Origin: Shewanella mangrovi
GTDB lineage: Bacteria > Pseudomonadota > Gammaproteobacteria > Enterobacterales > Shewanellaceae
Length of the DNA: 64,000 bases
Direction: 5' to 3'
NCBI RefSeq assembly: GCF_000753795.1
Contig: NZ_JPEO01000012.1
Coordinates: forward strand, 1-64,000
Below, piece after piece: positions 9,401 through 18,044 of the stretch. Both the position numbers and the translations under genes were made by a program. How positions within the stretch are numbered: the stretch's first letter is position 1; the number at the start of each line of letters is the position of its first letter. The notes under the pieces were generated by a model. The model had not been told where the DNA came from and made no database searches. It worked only from the letters and a program-made list of their open reading frames with translations.

Positions 9401-10909
9401 TTGAGTACTGCTTTGCTCTGCCTGCTCAGGTAGTGGAATTAAGGTGATGTGCTCCGTTGCAATATCGAGACTATATAGCTGAGCGCCAGACGCCAACCAC
9501 GCCTGTTCACCGTCAATGACTAGGCTGCGAATCTGCCGCTGCTCAGTGGGCACTGGCACGAAACTGAGTTGATCGGGTAAGGTAAGCCGCACGAGTCCTT
9601 GACTGGTGGCCCACCAAAGACGCTGTTGGCTGTCTGCTTTAATGGCAAAAATTCGCGTATGTAGCGGATCTTGTGCGGCGGGAAGCGCTTGCACTAACAA
9701 GTAGTTGAGCGAGTGAAACTCCCCCTGTTGATCGAGACGAAATACACCGGCGTCGTTTGTGCCGATATACATATCCCCGTCACTGGCGCGAGCAAGCGCA
9801 CGAATATTGTTGTACCGACGCAGCTTAAAAGGGTCTATATCGTTGTATAGATGCCTAAAATATTGGCGATCAATATTGATACGGTTTAAGCCTGCATAGT
9901 TGCTGCCGACCCACAAGTTGCCTTGCTTATCAAACAGTAAACGCGAAATATCATTGTCGCTTAAGCCGTCGCTGACATAGGGGGAATAGCGGATAACCTC
10001 AGTCTTGCCAAAGGGTTGTTGCGTCAGCAGGTGTACCAGTCCAGTATTGGCGCCACCAAGCCATACTCCACCAGCGTTATCAAATACAAAATCTCGAATG
10101 TTTTTACTGCTGTCATTGAGTTCATAGATTAATCGTGGCGGCTCATCTAATGTGGGATAGCGCCAGAGCTGAGCGCCGCATGCTAACCAGATGGATTTAT
10201 CGCGCGCTATCTTCATGCTGTCGATGCGTGCCACTTTGCTCGGTAAAGGTAGTTGGCGGGCTTCGCCGTTCTGATACAGATAGGCCCCATGTTCACCAGT
10301 ACTAATTAACAGGCGTTCATCATCAAGGGCAAGAATATTGTTCACCATCGGCGAGCTAAGTTTATCAATCGCGACTTGATGCATACGGTCTTGCTGCGGG
10401 TCTAAAACATAGAGTCCTTTTTGGGAGGCTATCCACAGCAGGTTTTTCAGCATAGCCAAGCGGCGTACGCGCATTTTTGCCAGTCCCTGCTGCTGACCAA
10501 ATTGGGTAAACTTGCCGGTGGTCAGATCGAGTCGGTTGAGACCGCCACTAAAGGTCCCGATCCACAGTGCATTATCTTGTTGCAGCATGTCAGTGATGAA
10601 ACCATCGCTAATACTGTTGGCATCGTTGCGATCAGGTAGGAATAGGGTGAAGTCAGTACCGTTGTATAGATGCAAGCCATCCTGAGTGCCAATCCACAAC
10701 ATACCACTGCGACTTTCCAGCAGTGAATAAATGGTGTTTTGGTGCAAACCATCAAGACTATCAATATGTTGGAAGCGATACTGCGATTGCTGTGCGGCCC
10801 ATGATGGCGTGCCAATCAATACCGTACAGAGCAGCAGAATCAACACGTGCACTGTTCGTAACAACGTAAACTCGTAACCCTTTTTGAATATGTCTGTAAC
10901 ATACCGCAT
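6425..10909 (-). CDS. Membrane sensor with two-component propeller, Y_Y_Y, two PAS, GGDEF and EAL domains
   Basis: 1494 aa. Order: signal peptide/first membrane segment (12-39), two seven-bladed propeller modules (about 45-720, repeats such as MLWIGTQDGL, LWVGSNYAGL, IWFSSNGGI), Y_Y_Y domain (about 725-785), one TM (about 786-806), PAS (about 825-950), PAS (about 965-1075), GGDEF (about 1085-1240), EAL (about 1250-1490). GGDEF is intact at 1147-1151 with an inhibitory I-site RAGD five residues before. EAL is intact (LEALMRW, DDFGTGYSSL, KIDREFV, VAEGVET). So both c-di-GMP synthesis and breakdown look possible. The periplasmic propeller resembles the BT4663/HTCS glycan sensors, so the signal may be a polysaccharide fragment or small molecule (inference). 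Confidence 0.93.
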   Translation of the reverse strand: MRYVTDIFKKGYEFTLLRTVHVLILLLCTVLIGTPSWAAQQSQYRFQHIDSLDGLHQNTIYSLLESRSGMLWIGTQDGLHLYNGTDFTLFLPDRNDANSISDGFITDMLQQDNALWIGTFSGGLNRLDLTTGKFTQFGQQQGLAKMRVRRLAMLKNLLWIASQKGLYVLDPQQDRMHQVAIDKLSSPMVNNILALDDERLLISTGEHGAYLYQNGEARQLPLPSKVARIDSMKIARDKSIWLACGAQLWRYPTLDEPPRLIYELNDSSKNIRDFVFDNAGGVWLGGANTGLVHLLTQQPFGKTEVIRYSPYVSDGLSDNDISRLLFDKQGNLWVGSNYAGLNRINIDRQYFRHLYNDIDPFKLRRYNNIRALARASDGDMYIGTNDAGVFRLDQQGEFHSLNYLLVQALPAAQDPLHTRIFAIKADSQQRLWWATSQGLVRLTLPDQLSFVPVPTEQRQIRSLVIDGEQAWLASGAQLYSLDIATEHITLIPLPEQAEQSSTQQPRTIINLRHTPMGLWVMTMNGVYLVPQQGEIRYFAGSELAHPIVRDVLEQPNGKVWFATHGGISVWADGKITNITAEEGLPNNTIYALQADKLGNIWFSSNGGISYLNVTNQQIVTFNESEGIQSLEFNGGVSWKDNDNSIWFGGINGINHFDPSKIPSQRQDDEIALASYRIGNHVKQFNRFNDSIDINLPYSTDLLSFKVTPIDFSYPGHHQYSFLLQGLDKNWHPFETMNEINYTALPAGNYQLLVRHRLDGSVNYNQQQLADITIRAPFYRTSWAYLLYALYILVMLAYIARHLTRKWQKERQVQQQINDSRERFKLALWGSGYRLWDWHLASNLLTITQLSQDDELSQELDHQQYLALIHPEDRPQVQQALTDYFDDKTPFYEAEYRVFSPEGQWEWAVERGKVSERDKQGNPVRMAGTYTNVSIRKQQEDELKLSYQVLASMNEAVVICDLDYRVISVNPAFIDMTGYSEQFIEGKYCLALTRGLYQVTDYRNIENELLRDRHWSGEMRLRRANGDTILIWLEINQVLDSKGEASHLVMVFTDISDRKKAEEDLRLLANYDPLTGLPNRTLFKDRLKHALEQAQRNNTKVALLFLDLDRFKNINDSKGHHVGDQLLKAVGKRLAGVIRAGDTVARIGGDEFTIILEGVAKSKAATVIAEKIIDVLDQPFELSHTTLDITTSIGISLAPDDATDAQELLKYADTAMYHAKSLGRNNFQFYTAHLNVSAVRHLQLETGLKQAISKNELYVLYQPKFCINSGKIMGLEALMRWHSEELGPVSPAEFIPLAEETGQINALGSWLLQHVCRQLADWLTAGHPVVPIAINLSAKQLQLAIIDEIELTLRDYQLPANLLEIELTESAVMQHPKQSISILNRLEQLGLSLAVDDFGTGYSSLAYLKRFPINTLKIDREFVRDISEDPDDAAITNAIIALAHSLELLVVAEGVETEEQLQFLASQGCDQVQGFLLSKPLTAADSLKRLLDKSS

Positions 10910-10946
10910 AACAATTGGTGTTGGTATGCCTTTGTCATTTCAACAT

Positions 10947-10986
10947 AAAAAAAGGCCTTGCCGGAAGGGGGGAAAGCAAGGCCTTT
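10947..10986 (-). terminator. Rho-independent terminator of the prp operon
   Basis: Read on the minus strand, AAAGGCCTTGC pairs with GCAAGGCCTTT and is followed by a run of T. It lies 23 nt past the prpF stop (11009), between it and the next minus-strand gene. Confidence 0.88.
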
Positions 10987-11008
10987 GGCTTGAAACTCTG
11001 TAGTTAAC

Positions 11009-12202
11009 TTAGAAGCAGTCTTCTGGAATGCGTACCCAGCCCTCCATTAACACGCGGGCACTACGACTCATCACCACTTGTTGTACCTGCCATTGTTCAG
11101 CAACGAGTTGGGCACTCGCACCGACTTTGAGGGTTCCTGACGGATGGCCAAAGCGGATCTGCTCACGTTCACCACCGCCTGCGGCGAGGTTGACTAAGGT
11201 GCCGGGAATCGCCGCCGCTGTCGCAATCGCGACTGCTGCAGTGCCCATCATGGCGTGATGCAGTTTCCCCATCGACAATGCACGCACGCATAGATCGATA
11301 TCATCGCTGTGTATCTGCTTGCCGCTGGATGCGGTGTACGCCATGCGAGGTGCGACAAAGGCAATCTTAGGGGTATGTTGTCGTGCGCTGATGTCATCCA
11401 GCCGACTAATGAGCCCCATTTTCAGCGCGCCATAAGCCCGAAGTTGCTCAAAGCGAGCCAGCGCCTCTGTATCGCCGTTAATCGCCTCTTGCAGTTCAGT
11501 CCCGCGATAACCGATATCTTCGGCATTGACGAAAATGGTTGGAATACCAGCATTAATCAGTGTGGCCTTTAACTTCCCAGAAGCAACTAATGCCGTAGGC
11601 ACCTCCAGTTCATCCACCAGATTACCGGTGGGGAACATGCTACCGCCGTCGCTATCATCAGCCGGGTCGACAAAGGTGATCTGCACTTCAGCAGCGGCGA
11701 AGGTGACGCCGTCCAGTTCAAAATCTCCGCACTCGACCACTTCGCCATCAGCCATTGGCACTTGCGCCAGAATGGTTTTGTGAATATTCGCTTGCCAGAT
11801 ACGCACGTTGCAGATGCCGTTTTGCGGGACGCGGCTTGGGTCAACTAAGCCCTGACTGATAGCAAAGGCACCAACAGCAGCAGTGAGGTTGCCACAGTTG
11901 CCACTCCAGTCGACAAAGGGCTTATCTATGGCCACTTGACCAAACAGATAATCGACGTCGTGTTCAGGCTGGCTGCTACGGCTTAAAATTACCGTTTTAC
12001 TGGTACTTGAGGTGGCACCGCCCATACCATCGGTATGTTTTCCATAAGGATCTGGGCTGCCAATAACGCGCAGCAGCAATGCATCGCGTGCAGGCCCCGG
12101 CTGCTGCGCCGCTGCGGGCAAGTCATCTAACGCAAAAAACACGCCTTTACTGGTGCCGCCACGCATATAGGTGGCGGGAATTTTGATTTGCCGCGTCACC
12201 AT
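11009..12202 (-). CDS. prpF: 2-methylaconitate cis-trans isomerase PrpF
   Basis: 397 aa, the normal PrpF length. PrpF isomerises the 2-methylaconitate made by AcnD so that a normal aconitase can complete the methylcitrate cycle. The diaminopimelate-epimerase-like fold shows the N-terminal IPATYMRGGTSKGVFF signature, the SGNCGNLTAAVGAFAI loop and the GGGEREQIRFGHPSGT segment. The start ATG overlaps the acnD stop by one base (TAATG), showing translational coupling. It is the last gene before the operon terminator. Presence of acnD plus prpF rather than prpD marks the alternative cycle. Confidence 0.96.
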   Translation of the reverse strand: MVTRQIKIPATYMRGGTSKGVFFALDDLPAAAQQPGPARDALLLRVIGSPDPYGKHTDGMGGATSSTSKTVILSRSSQPEHDVDYLFGQVAIDKPFVDWSGNCGNLTAAVGAFAISQGLVDPSRVPQNGICNVRIWQANIHKTILAQVPMADGEVVECGDFELDGVTFAAAEVQITFVDPADDSDGGSMFPTGNLVDELEVPTALVASGKLKATLINAGIPTIFVNAEDIGYRGTELQEAINGDTEALARFEQLRAYGALKMGLISRLDDISARQHTPKIAFVAPRMAYTASSGKQIHSDDIDLCVRALSMGKLHHAMMGTAAVAIATAAAIPGTLVNLAAGGGEREQIRFGHPSGTLKVGASAQLVAEQWQVQQVVMSRSARVLMEGWVRIPEDCF

Positions 12203-14793
12203 TAGCTTTGCTCCTCAAGAAACTCTTGCGCAAAGCGTTGCAGCACGCCGCCAGCTTGGTAGATCGTCACTTCTTCTGCGGTATCCAAACGACACAACAC
12301 TGGGACATCAAGGCTGCTGCCATCGGTGCGATGGATAAGTAGTGTGAGGGTCACACCGGGGGTGGGTTCACCTAAAACATCAAATGTCTCGCTGCCATCA
12401 ATTGCGAGGGTATTGCGATCCGTCCCAGGCATAAATTGCAGTGGCAATACGCCCATCCCGACGAGATTGGTGCGGTGAATACGTTCAAAGCCTTCAGCAA
12501 CAATGGTTTCAACCCCAGCAAGGCGTACACCTTTAGCGGCCCAGTCACGGCTGGAACCTTGACCATAGTCTTTACCTGCAATAACGCACAGTGGCTGACG
12601 GCGCTGCATATAGGTTTCAATGCCTTCCCACATGCGCACTTGTGTCCCTTCCGGCTCAAGCCGAGTGAGAGACCCTTGAATCACATTTCCCTGCTCATCG
12701 CGCACCATTTCGTTAAACAGTTTTGGATTGGCGAGGGTGGCGCGCTGAGCGGTTAGATGGTCACCACGGTGGGTGGCGTAAGAGTTAAAATCTTCTTCGG
12801 GCAGTCCCATTTTGGCCAGATATTCACCGGCTGCGCTGCTGGCCATAATGGCGTTAGAGGGCGATAGATGATCTGTCGTGATGTTATCGCCTAGCACTGC
12901 TAGTGGACGCATCGCTTTGAGCGTGCGTTCTGCAGCGAGTGCGCCTTCCCAATATGGAGGGCGACGAATATACGTGCTCATCGGCCGCCAGTCATAAAGC
13001 GGACTGATTTTTTCGCCGTAATCCACTTTAAGATCAAACATAGGTTCATAAACCTGACGGAATTGCTCAGGTTTAACCGCTTGCTTAATCACGGCGTCAA
13101 TTTCGGCGTCGTCCGGCCAGATATCTTTCAGGTAAATCGCATTGCCCTCGCTATCAGTACCGAGCGGATCTTTTTCGATATCAAACCGAATGGAGCCCGC
13201 AATGGCATATGCCACCACCAAGGGGGGCGAGGCGAGGAAGGCTTGTTTGGCATAAGGGTGAATACGACCGTCGAAATTGCGGTTACCCGACAGCACCGCC
13301 GTGGCATACAGATCGCGTTCAATAATTTCCTGTTGAATTTTTGGGTCTAAGGCGCCGCTCATGCCGTTACAGGTAGTACAGGCGAAGGCGACCACACCAA
13401 AGCCCAAGCTTTCTAAACTCGGTAACAAGTCTGCCTGCTCAAGATAGAGTTTGACGGTTTTAGAGCCCGGAGCTAGTGAGGTTTTAACCCACGGTTTACG
13501 GCTTAGGCCTTTGGCTACAGCGTTGCGGGCTAGCAAGCCAGCGGCAATCACGTTGCGTGGATTACTGGTATTGGTACAACTGGTAATGGCTGCAATAATC
13601 ACCGCGCCATCAGGCATTAAATCACCTTGTTGCTGATAATCACCGCTAATGCCTTTTTCAGCCAAGGTGCTGGTGGCAACCCGTTTGTGTGGGTTTGACG
13701 GGCCAGCGATATTGCGCACCACCGACGAGAGATCAAAGCTCAGCGTTCGTTCATATTGTGCTTGCGTGAGCGTGTCGCTCCACAATCCGGCGGTTTTGGC
13801 ATAGGTTTCTACTAACTGAACTTGCTGCTCGTCGCGTCCCGTCAAGCGCAGGTAATCCAGTGTTTGTTGATCGATATAAAACAATGCCGCCGTGGCACCG
13901 TATTCTGGCGTCATATTGGAGATAGTGGCGCGATCCCCCAGTGTTAAATGTGCAGCACCTTCGCCGAAGAATTCCAGATAGGCGGATACCACCCGCTGTT
14001 CACGCAAGAACTCAGTGAGTGCCAACACGATATCGGTGGCGGTAATGCCTGCTGTGGGTTTGCCAGTAAGCTCTACGCCGACAATATCCGGTAATCGCAT
14101 CCAAGAGGCGCGGCCGAGCATAACGCTTTCCGCTTCTAAGCCGCCAACACCGACAGCAATAACGCCAAGTGCATCCACATGCGGTGTATGACTGTCAGTC
14201 CCGACTAAGGTATCAGCGAAGGCGACGCCATTGCGGGCGTGTACCACAGGCGACATGCGTTCTAAGTTAATTTGGTGCATGATGCCGTTGCCCGGTGGAA
14301 TAACATCGACGTTATCAAATGCCTTTTTACACCAATTGATAAAGTGAAAACGGTCTTCGTTGCGGCGGTCTTCAATCGCCCGGTTTTTTCCGAAAGCATC
14401 ACTTTCAAAACCCGCGTGTTCCACTGCTAAAGAGTGATCCACAATCAGTTGTGTTGGTACTACCGGATTAACCTTCGAAGGATCGCCACCTTTTTCGGCA
14501 ATGGCATCGCGCAATCCGGCGAGATCAACTAACGCGGTTTGCCCGAGAATGTCGTGGCATACCACGCGTGCTGGAAACCAAGGGAAATCCAAATCCCGCT
14601 TGCGCTCAATTAGCTGGCTTAAGTAGCTGTCCAATTTTGCAGGCTCTGCTTTGCGTACCAGATTTTCCGCATGTACCCGTGAGGTATAGGGTAGGGTATC
14701 CCAAGCGCCGGGCTGAATGGCGTTTACTGCGGCGGCGGCATCGAAATAGTCTAAACCGGTGCCTGCTAGTGCTTCTCGATAACGTTTGTTCAT
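12202..14793 (-). CDS. acnD: 2-methylcitrate dehydratase AcnD (Fe/S-dependent)
   Basis: 863 aa. It dehydrates 2-methylcitrate to 2-methylaconitate with a [4Fe-4S] cluster. The aconitase cysteines are visible in TSCTNTSNPRN (near 400) and FACTTCNGMSG (near 465), and the swivel domain has the GSSRDWAAKG loop (near 755). The start is the ATG at 14793 preceded by AAGGACT; a TTG five codons upstream also fits the frame but is less favoured. It lies between prpC and prpF in the operon. AcnD replaces PrpD in this variant of the pathway. Confidence 0.96.
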   Translation of the reverse strand: MNKRYREALAGTGLDYFDAAAAVNAIQPGAWDTLPYTSRVHAENLVRKAEPAKLDSYLSQLIERKRDLDFPWFPARVVCHDILGQTALVDLAGLRDAIAEKGGDPSKVNPVVPTQLIVDHSLAVEHAGFESDAFGKNRAIEDRRNEDRFHFINWCKKAFDNVDVIPPGNGIMHQINLERMSPVVHARNGVAFADTLVGTDSHTPHVDALGVIAVGVGGLEAESVMLGRASWMRLPDIVGVELTGKPTAGITATDIVLALTEFLREQRVVSAYLEFFGEGAAHLTLGDRATISNMTPEYGATAALFYIDQQTLDYLRLTGRDEQQVQLVETYAKTAGLWSDTLTQAQYERTLSFDLSSVVRNIAGPSNPHKRVATSTLAEKGISGDYQQQGDLMPDGAVIIAAITSCTNTSNPRNVIAAGLLARNAVAKGLSRKPWVKTSLAPGSKTVKLYLEQADLLPSLESLGFGVVAFACTTCNGMSGALDPKIQQEIIERDLYATAVLSGNRNFDGRIHPYAKQAFLASPPLVVAYAIAGSIRFDIEKDPLGTDSEGNAIYLKDIWPDDAEIDAVIKQAVKPEQFRQVYEPMFDLKVDYGEKISPLYDWRPMSTYIRRPPYWEGALAAERTLKAMRPLAVLGDNITTDHLSPSNAIMASSAAGEYLAKMGLPEEDFNSYATHRGDHLTAQRATLANPKLFNEMVRDEQGNVIQGSLTRLEPEGTQVRMWEGIETYMQRRQPLCVIAGKDYGQGSSRDWAAKGVRLAGVETIVAEGFERIHRTNLVGMGVLPLQFMPGTDRNTLAIDGSETFDVLGEPTPGVTLTLLIHRTDGSSLDVPVLCRLDTAEEVTIYQAGGVLQRFAQEFLEEQS

Positions 14794-14869
14794 AGTCCTT
14801 ACACTCAACTGGTGAAAGCGGCCGTGGCCGCTTCATGATGGCTCGTTGGCGTGCGGTGCACGTCGTCCA

Positions 14870-15994
14870 TTAACGTTGGCTGATAGGGGTTACAGGGCGC
14901 AGTTCTTTACCCACATAGTCAGCACTTGGACGAATGATGCGATTGTTCGCACGTTGTTCCATAACGTGTGCCGCCCAGCCCGTCAGTCGCGAACAGACAA
15001 AAATCGGCGTAAACAGCTTGGTGGGAATTCCCATAAAGTGATAAGCGCTGGCATGGAAGAAGTCGGCATTACAGAACAGCTTTTTCTCTTGCCACATTAA
15101 CGCTTCGCAAGTCTCGGAGACGCGATACAAGCGGTCATCGCCATATTCTTCTGCCAGCTTTGCAGACCAGGATTTGATGATGGCATTACGGGGATCGGAT
15201 TCGCGATAGATGGCGTGGCCAAAGCCCATAATCTTCTCTTTGCGCTCCAATTTACCCAGCAATACATCGCGGGCGTGTTCTTCGGAACGCATGTCCTGAA
15301 TAAGTTCCATTGCCGCTTCGTTAGCGCCACCGTGCAGTGGTCCGCGTAATGAACCAATAGCGCCAGTAATGCAGGAGAACATATCTGACAGTGTGGAGGC
15401 ACAGACGCGCGCGGTAAATGTGGAAGCGTTAAATTCATGCTCTGCGTAAAGGATTAACGATACGCTCATCACTTTGGCGTGTAATGGTGACGGTGCTTTA
15501 CCGTGCAACAAATGCAGGAAATGTGCGCCGATTTCATCGTCATCAGTTTCTGTTTCAATGCGCACGCCATCATGGCTGAAGCGATACCAGTAACAGATGA
15601 TAGATGGGAACGCTGCCAGCAAACGATCGGCGACGTGCAGTTGTTCGTCAAAGCTGTTTTCAGGTTCCAAGTTACCCAGCATTGAGCAGCCTGTGCGCAT
15701 GACATCCATCGGGTGGGCACTGGCTGGAATGCGTTCTAGCACTTCTTTCAATGCTTGTGGCAAGCCACGCATCGCTTTTAATTGGCTTTTATAAGCGGCA
15801 AGCTGCGCTTCAGTCGGAAGTTCGCCATGCAAAATTAAATAAGCGACTTCTTCAAAGCTGGTATTTTCGGCTAAATCTTTAACATCGTAACCGCGATAAG
15901 TCAGGCCTGAGCCTGATTTCCCTACTGTGCTCAGTGCGGTTTCACCTGCGCTCTGGCCGCGCAAGCCTGCGCCGCCCAGTTTCTTGTCTGTCAT
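14870..15994 (-). CDS. prpC: 2-methylcitrate synthase PrpC
   Basis: 374 aa, shorter than citrate synthase GltA and typical for PrpC. It condenses propionyl-CoA with oxaloacetate. Catalytic residues lie in RGPLHGGANEAAM (His), IMGFGHAIYRESDPR (His) and the Asp of NADFFHASAYHFMGIP. The N-terminal GLRGQSAGETALSTVG and SGLTYRGYD are family signatures. It is 76 nt upstream of acnD and 156 nt downstream of prpB. Confidence 0.96.
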   Translation of the reverse strand: MTDKKLGGAGLRGQSAGETALSTVGKSGSGLTYRGYDVKDLAENTSFEEVAYLILHGELPTEAQLAAYKSQLKAMRGLPQALKEVLERIPASAHPMDVMRTGCSMLGNLEPENSFDEQLHVADRLLAAFPSIICYWYRFSHDGVRIETETDDDEIGAHFLHLLHGKAPSPLHAKVMSVSLILYAEHEFNASTFTARVCASTLSDMFSCITGAIGSLRGPLHGGANEAAMELIQDMRSEEHARDVLLGKLERKEKIMGFGHAIYRESDPRNAIIKSWSAKLAEEYGDDRLYRVSETCEALMWQEKKLFCNADFFHASAYHFMGIPTKLFTPIFVCSRLTGWAAHVMEQRANNRIIRPSADYVGKELRPVTPISQR

Positions 15995-16056
15995 GACGCG
16001 TCCCTCTTTCCGTTAACGCTTTATCGTATGGCGACCACAGTCGCTATCGGTTATGG

Positions 16057-16091
16057 CAGCGATTCATTCACCCCAAATGGATGAACCGCTG
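16057..16091. other. Hairpin in the prpB-prpC intercistronic gap
   Basis: CAGCGATTCAT and ATGAACCGCTG form an imperfect stem around 13 nt. It lies in a 156-nt gap between prpB and prpC, within the predicted operon mRNA. It has no T-run, so it could be an mRNA processing or stability element rather than a terminator. Confidence 0.4.
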
Positions 16092-16150
16092 TACGGCATT
16101 GGGTCAAGCCACTACCTGGACGCGTCCGTCCGGATTGACCGGCTAATATG

Positions 16151-17020
16151 CTATTTAAAAAGTTGATCTAACTTGTCTTCGTAATTGTGATAGCCAAGAA
16201 ACTCATACAGCTCAGCACGGGTTTGCATGCTATCGACCACATTACGTTGATGCCCATCTTGCAGTAGCGCTTGCATCACTTTGAGCGCAGCTTGGTTGGC
16301 GGCTCTGAAGGTGCTAAGTGGATAAAGGATCATCTCTACACCCACTTCGGCGAGCTGTTCTTTATTAAACAGTTCGGTTTTGCCAAATTCCGTCATGTTG
16401 GCAAGAATTGGTGCTTTGACCACTTCTTTAAAGTGGCGGTATTGGTCGAGTTCGGTCAGAGCTTCAGCGAAAATCATGTCTGCACCGGCTTCAATATATT
16501 TGGCGGCACGTTCAATACCTGACTCTAATCCTTCCACAGCAACCGCATCGGTACGCGCCATAATGACGAAGTTGTCATCCTGACGAGCGTCTACTGCGGC
16601 CTTAATGCGATCGACCATCTCTTCTGTGCTCACCACCGCTTTATTAGGGCGGTGGCCACAGCGTTTTTGCGACACCTGATCTTCCATATGCACTGCTGCC
16701 ACACCGGCCTTTTCAAACTCTTTAATTGTGCGCGCAATATTAAAAGCGCCGCCCCATCCGGTATCGATATCGACTAACAGCGGCAAATCGACTGCTGAGG
16801 TGATACGGCTGGCGTCAATCAACACATCGTTCATTGAGGTCATACCTAGATCCGGCAGGCCATACGATGCATTTGCTACACCTGCGCCTGACAAATACAG
16901 GGCTTGTACGCCGGCTTGCTGTGCCATCAAGGCAAAATAGGCATTGGTGGTGCCCACAATTTGTAGTGGTGGGTTGCTATCCAACGCTTGGCGGAATCTT
17001 AATCCGGCACTCTTTTTCAT
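16151..17020 (-). CDS. prpB: 2-methylisocitrate lyase PrpB
   Basis: 289 aa, within the range of the family. It splits 2-methylisocitrate to pyruvate and succinate. The isocitrate-lyase superfamily signature is [10 protein letters not shown] (catalytic Cys near 122), preceded by [12 protein letters not shown] with the Mg-binding Asp residues and VHMEDQ. It is the first enzyme gene of the operon, 21 nt after the gntR stop, so regulator and pathway are co-transcribed. The start follows AAGGAGCAAGAAG. Confidence 0.96.
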   Translation of the reverse strand: MKKSAGLRFRQALDSNPPLQIVGTTNAYFALMAQQAGVQALYLSGAGVANASYGLPDLGMTSMNDVLIDASRITSAVDLPLLVDIDTGWGGAFNIARTIKEFEKAGVAAVHMEDQVSQKRCGHRPNKAVVSTEEMVDRIKAAVDARQDDNFVIMARTDAVAVEGLESGIERAAKYIEAGADMIFAEALTELDQYRHFKEVVKAPILANMTEFGKTELFNKEQLAEVGVEMILYPLSTFRAANQAALKVMQALLQDGHQRNVVDSMQTRAELYEFLGYHNYEDKLDQLFK

Positions 17021-17041
17021 CTTCTTGCTCCTTGAGTTCGC

Positions 17042-17752
17042 TCAGGAAACGGCGCTTGCTGCTGGCGCAGTTAACTGTTGCAGTCGCTGCTGAGTATTTT
17101 GGCGACCTTGTTCAATATGGCGGCGCATCAATAGCCCCGCGAGTTCGGCATCACCAGCGGCGATGGCTTCGACAATGCGGCGATGTTCGGCTATCGCGCG
17201 CACCGGGCGGGAACTGCTGGTGCATTGATAGCGATACATACGCAATAAATGGTAAAGGCCACCGATGAGGGTTTCTTGCAGATGGCGATTGCCGCTGGCA
17301 CGAATGATTTGATAGTGAAAGTCGACGTCACCTTCTTGCTGGAAGTAGCTATCACCGCGTGCGAGGTCCGCTTCCTGCTTTTCCAGCAACGCCCATAACT
17401 GGTTAAGTTGCTGTTCACTAATACGCTTTGCGGCTAACTCGCAGGCCATAGCTTCTAAGGTGCTGCGCAGTTCATATAGATCGTTGAGCTCTTCGATGGT
17501 CAGCGTGGCAACGCGGGCACCCACATGTGGAATCCGAACGACCAGTCGTTGCCGTTCCAGTTGTTGCAGAGCCTCACGAGTAGGACCACGGCTAATGCCA
17601 TATTTTTCCGCCAACGCTTGTTCGTTGATTTTGCTGCCGGGACGTAACTCACCTTTGATGATGCTTTCTTGGATCTGCACCAGTATTTGTTCAACCAATG
17701 TTTGGTTCTTATCTGATGCTGGGTTATCAATCGATGGCTTTGTCGGTTGCAT
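17042..17752 (-). CDS. GntR-family (FCD) regulator, probable local controller of the prp genes
   Basis: 236 aa. The N-terminal winged helix (about 20-85) has the GntR pattern GELRPGSKINEQALAEKYG then SRGPTREALQQLERQRLV, and the C-terminal FCD domain (about 95-220) carries the helical ligand pocket with metal-type His residues (DVDFHYQIIRASGNR, RHIEQ). FadR/VanR-type regulators of this kind bind a metabolite, here possibly methylcitrate or a related acid (inference), and release a palindrome. It is first in the prp operon and the promoter before it holds ATTGTCNACAAT sites, so autoregulation is likely. No clear ribosome site precedes the ATG at 17752. It replaces the sigma-54 PrpR of enterics. 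Confidence 0.9.
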   Translation of the reverse strand: MQPTKPSIDNPASDKNQTLVEQILVQIQESIIKGELRPGSKINEQALAEKYGISRGPTREALQQLERQRLVVRIPHVGARVATLTIEELNDLYELRSTLEAMACELAAKRISEQQLNQLWALLEKQEADLARGDSYFQQEGDVDFHYQIIRASGNRHLQETLIGGLYHLLRMYRYQCTSSSRPVRAIAEHRRIVEAIAAGDAELAGLLMRRHIEQGRQNTQQRLQQLTAPAASAVS

Positions 17753-17772
17753 TCGGCGTACTAGATTTGAGG

Positions 17773-17784
17773 ATTGTCTACAAT
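17773..17784. promoter_or_regulatory. Operator 1, ATTGTCTACAAT, at the predicted prp transcription start
   Basis: A near-perfect palindrome of the form ATTGTCNACAAT. With the predicted -10 at 17792-17797 (minus strand) the start would fall near 17785, so this site covers about +1 to +12. Occupancy there would block promoter clearance. Confidence 0.7.
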
Positions 17785-17791
17785 GCTGCTC

Positions 17792-17820
17792 ACAATATGA
17801 GCATGTGTGACCATTGTCAA
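17792..17820 (-). promoter_or_regulatory. Predicted sigma-70 promoter of the gntR-prp operon
   Basis: On the minus strand: -35 TTGACA (17815-17820), exactly 17 nt spacer, -10 TATTGT (17792-17797). The -35 box is perfect and lies inside operator 2. An AT-rich tract (17845-17895) is upstream. The transcript would start about 33 nt before the GntR ATG. Confidence 0.65.
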
Positions 17821-17824
17821 CAAT
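17813..17824. promoter_or_regulatory. Operator 2, ATTGTCAACAAT, overlapping the -35 box
   Basis: Second copy of the palindrome, exactly 40 bp from operator 1. The minus-strand TTGACA of the promoter is contained in it, so a bound repressor would exclude RNA polymerase. Confidence 0.7.
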
Positions 17825-17948
17825 GTGAGATCCTAGACGTAAGTCTAAATATTGTACTTATATTTAATTAACTATTTGATATAAATATATTTAATCGAGT
17901 TGAGGTTATGCTTTTGTCTAATAAAATTATTTAGCACATGCTAAAGTT

Positions 17949-17960
17949 ATTGTCGACAAT
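17949..17960. promoter_or_regulatory. Operator 3, ATTGTCGACAAT, distal upstream
   Basis: A perfect 12-bp palindrome, extended to TTATTGTCGACAATAA (17947-17962). It is 136 bp from operator 2 and about 85 bp upstream of the divergent DUF523 gene. It could serve looping repression of prp or control of the divergent gene. Confidence 0.65.
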
Positions 17961-18044
17961 AATGGCGAGATAAAGACCTGTTTCAATAAACCGCGTAGAA
18001 TTGGGCGCGTTAAGTTTTTTATGTTGGGTGCTTAAGGATAGACC

